Source: Caenorhabditis elegans (lineage: Eukaryota; Nematoda; Chromadorea; Rhabditida; Rhabditidae). Taken from it: DNA of 64,000 bases. Made by a program: the position numbers and the translations under genes. How positions within the stretch are numbered: the first letter of the stretch is position 1; every line of letters begins with the position of its first letter. The stretch lies in contig NC_003280.10 in the NCBI RefSeq assembly GCF_000002985.6, positions 7,312,501-7,376,500 of the forward strand. Reading direction: 5' to 3'. The notes beneath the pieces were generated by a model that saw only the letters and a list, made by a program, of their open reading frames with translations, was not told where the DNA came from and made no database searches. Of the stretch, positions 62,780 through 64,000 are shown one piece after another.

Positions 62780-64000
62780 ATGGTGCAGAAATTGAGCAGA
62801 CCGTCTCCAGATTTTCTCAAAGGCCTTAAGAGCATTGTGAGTTTATTTTTCACATTATTTGTTAATGTACTAGAATTTTTCAGTTGCAAGGCGATCATCC
62901 TTCTCTCAAGCAGCTCGAACAAGATATAAATATATTTTATATGAATCAAAGACAGGTAGGATGGGAAACTGGTTAATTTTTACCAATTGTAGAGATTTCG
63001 CATGTTTATAATTTGAATCCAAATTTTCAGAGCCAATCAATGTTGGAGGAACGAAAGCTTTATGTGGCGTTGGTTCGAAAATACCTGAAATCCGAAGGAG
63101 TTACCAAACAACTCGCTTCGCAAGGAATCAAATTGCGTGGACTTAGCGTTTTTGGAAGTTTCCCGACGCACTGTGCCTCGAAAGACAGCGATCTTGATCT
63201 GTGTGTGTGTGCGACGGCAACAGGAAATAAAAAACAGTAAGTCGTTTTGCAGCCTTACTTTTGACGATTTATAATAACTTTTGCAGACTGCCGGTAATCA
63301 TTCTTCAAGCCATTTTTCGAGACATGATGTACAGTAAGGAAGGGCAGAACATTTTTGGAGAGAATGTCGTCAGCGGAATTTCGTTTGTGCAAACGGCAAA
63401 GGTTCCGATCATCCGATTCAAAATCAACGATGTGCCAGTTGATTTGAGTGCAACATTCGATGATAATCCTCGAACAAGTCTCGCCGCAAAGTATATCAAT
63501 GCTTACTGCCAGTAAGATTAATTTCTGGAAATAACACTTATTGAACTAATTTATTCAGACTCGATGATCGCTTCAAAATTCTCGTGATGTTTTTGAAAAA
63601 ATGGATGAAATCAGAAGGGAGAGCTGAAGATCATTTGCGAATTTACCCCAACTCGTAATTTCTAACCTGCAAAAAGTCAGAGCAAAGTCACCATTTCTTT
63701 CAGATACTCGATTATTCTTCTGCTCATTCATGTTTTGCAATGGTATGATATTCTACCGAATCTTCACCAGACCCACAGTGATCTTTTTCATCGCGGCAAT
63801 TTCAAATTGTCGGACTTGGCGGAACTACGTCACGAGTTCAAATTTCCTCTTGATGAAAACAGTTCGTGATAAAATGATCAATTGAAATAATTGGAATTTA
63901 ATTTATTTCAGCTATTTCAATGCATAGAAAGAGACCATCGAATGATCTCACTGTTGTTCAGCTTCTCTACCTTTTCGCTTGTCAATACTCCAACCATGTG
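62780..64000 (+). CDS. Non-canonical poly(A) polymerase / terminal nucleotidyltransferase (3' end outside window)
   Basis: Exons 62780-62836, 62884-62955, 63031-63236, 63287-63511, 63559-63654, 63704-63861 and 63912 to the window edge join in frame. The nucleotidyltransferase core is visible: GLSVFGSFPTHCASKDSDLDLCVC has the G-S turn and the D-x-D metal-binding pair, and PVDLSATF provides the third acidic residue. SYSIILLLIHVLQ fits the central (PAP/25A) domain. It probably adds A or U to RNA 3' ends, as GLD-2/TUT relatives do. The start could instead be an in-frame ATG at 62723. It follows rpb-4 by 204 bp, which suggests an operon with SL2 trans-splicing. I recall it as F43E2.1. Confidence 0.88.

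Overview
The window is nuclear DNA of a Caenorhabditis nematode. It is AT-rich, its introns are short (about 43-60 nt) and end in TTTTCAG, and several genes have a splice acceptor just before the ATG, as expected for trans-splicing. The right half matches what I remember of the C. elegans chromosome II cosmid F43E2: hsp-4, haf-2, insc-1, msra-1, mtch-1 and rpb-4 in this order. Gene symbols come from protein recognition and memory, not from a search.

Layout. 1-0.8 kb: last exons of a dullard/CTDNEP1-type nuclear-envelope phosphatase. 1.4-1.7 kb (-): a small secreted-peptide precursor with a Cys-X6-Cys core. 6.1-7.3 kb: a DNA element with terminal inverted repeats that encloses a spliced acidic protein gene. 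8.1-10.4 kb (-): an eight-exon amino-acid transporter. 10.6-11.2 kb (-): a possible small secreted protein. 16.4-18.8 kb (-): a protein with only the N-terminal half of a paired domain plus an eh1-like motif. 19-32 kb: mostly gene-free, with candidate alternative first exons of the nuclear receptor whose body lies at 32.9-36.5 kb (+).

37.8-40 kb (-): hsp-4 (BiP) with an XBP-1-type site in its promoter. 41.3-43.9 kb (-): an ABC half-transporter (haf-2). 46.4-50.7 kb (+): insc-1, 16 exons, convergent with msra-1 (50.8-51.5 kb, -). 60.4-61.7 kb (-): mtch-1, divergent from rpb-4 (62.0-62.6 kb, +), which is followed in operon-like spacing by a nucleotidyltransferase/poly(A)-polymerase-like gene that runs off the right edge.

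The most unusual part is 51.6-60.2 kb, a mosaic of duplicated and transposed pieces. It holds a gene with a Lon-type proteolytic domain but no AAA+ domain; a very similar inverted copy of about 760 bp of that gene trapped between 81-82 bp inverted repeats; two differently broken copies of another small gene; a short MTCH paralogue that keeps the intron positions of mtch-1; a 412-bp hAT-type element with an 8-bp target duplication; and a TNA-type miniature element nested in a longer inverted repeat.
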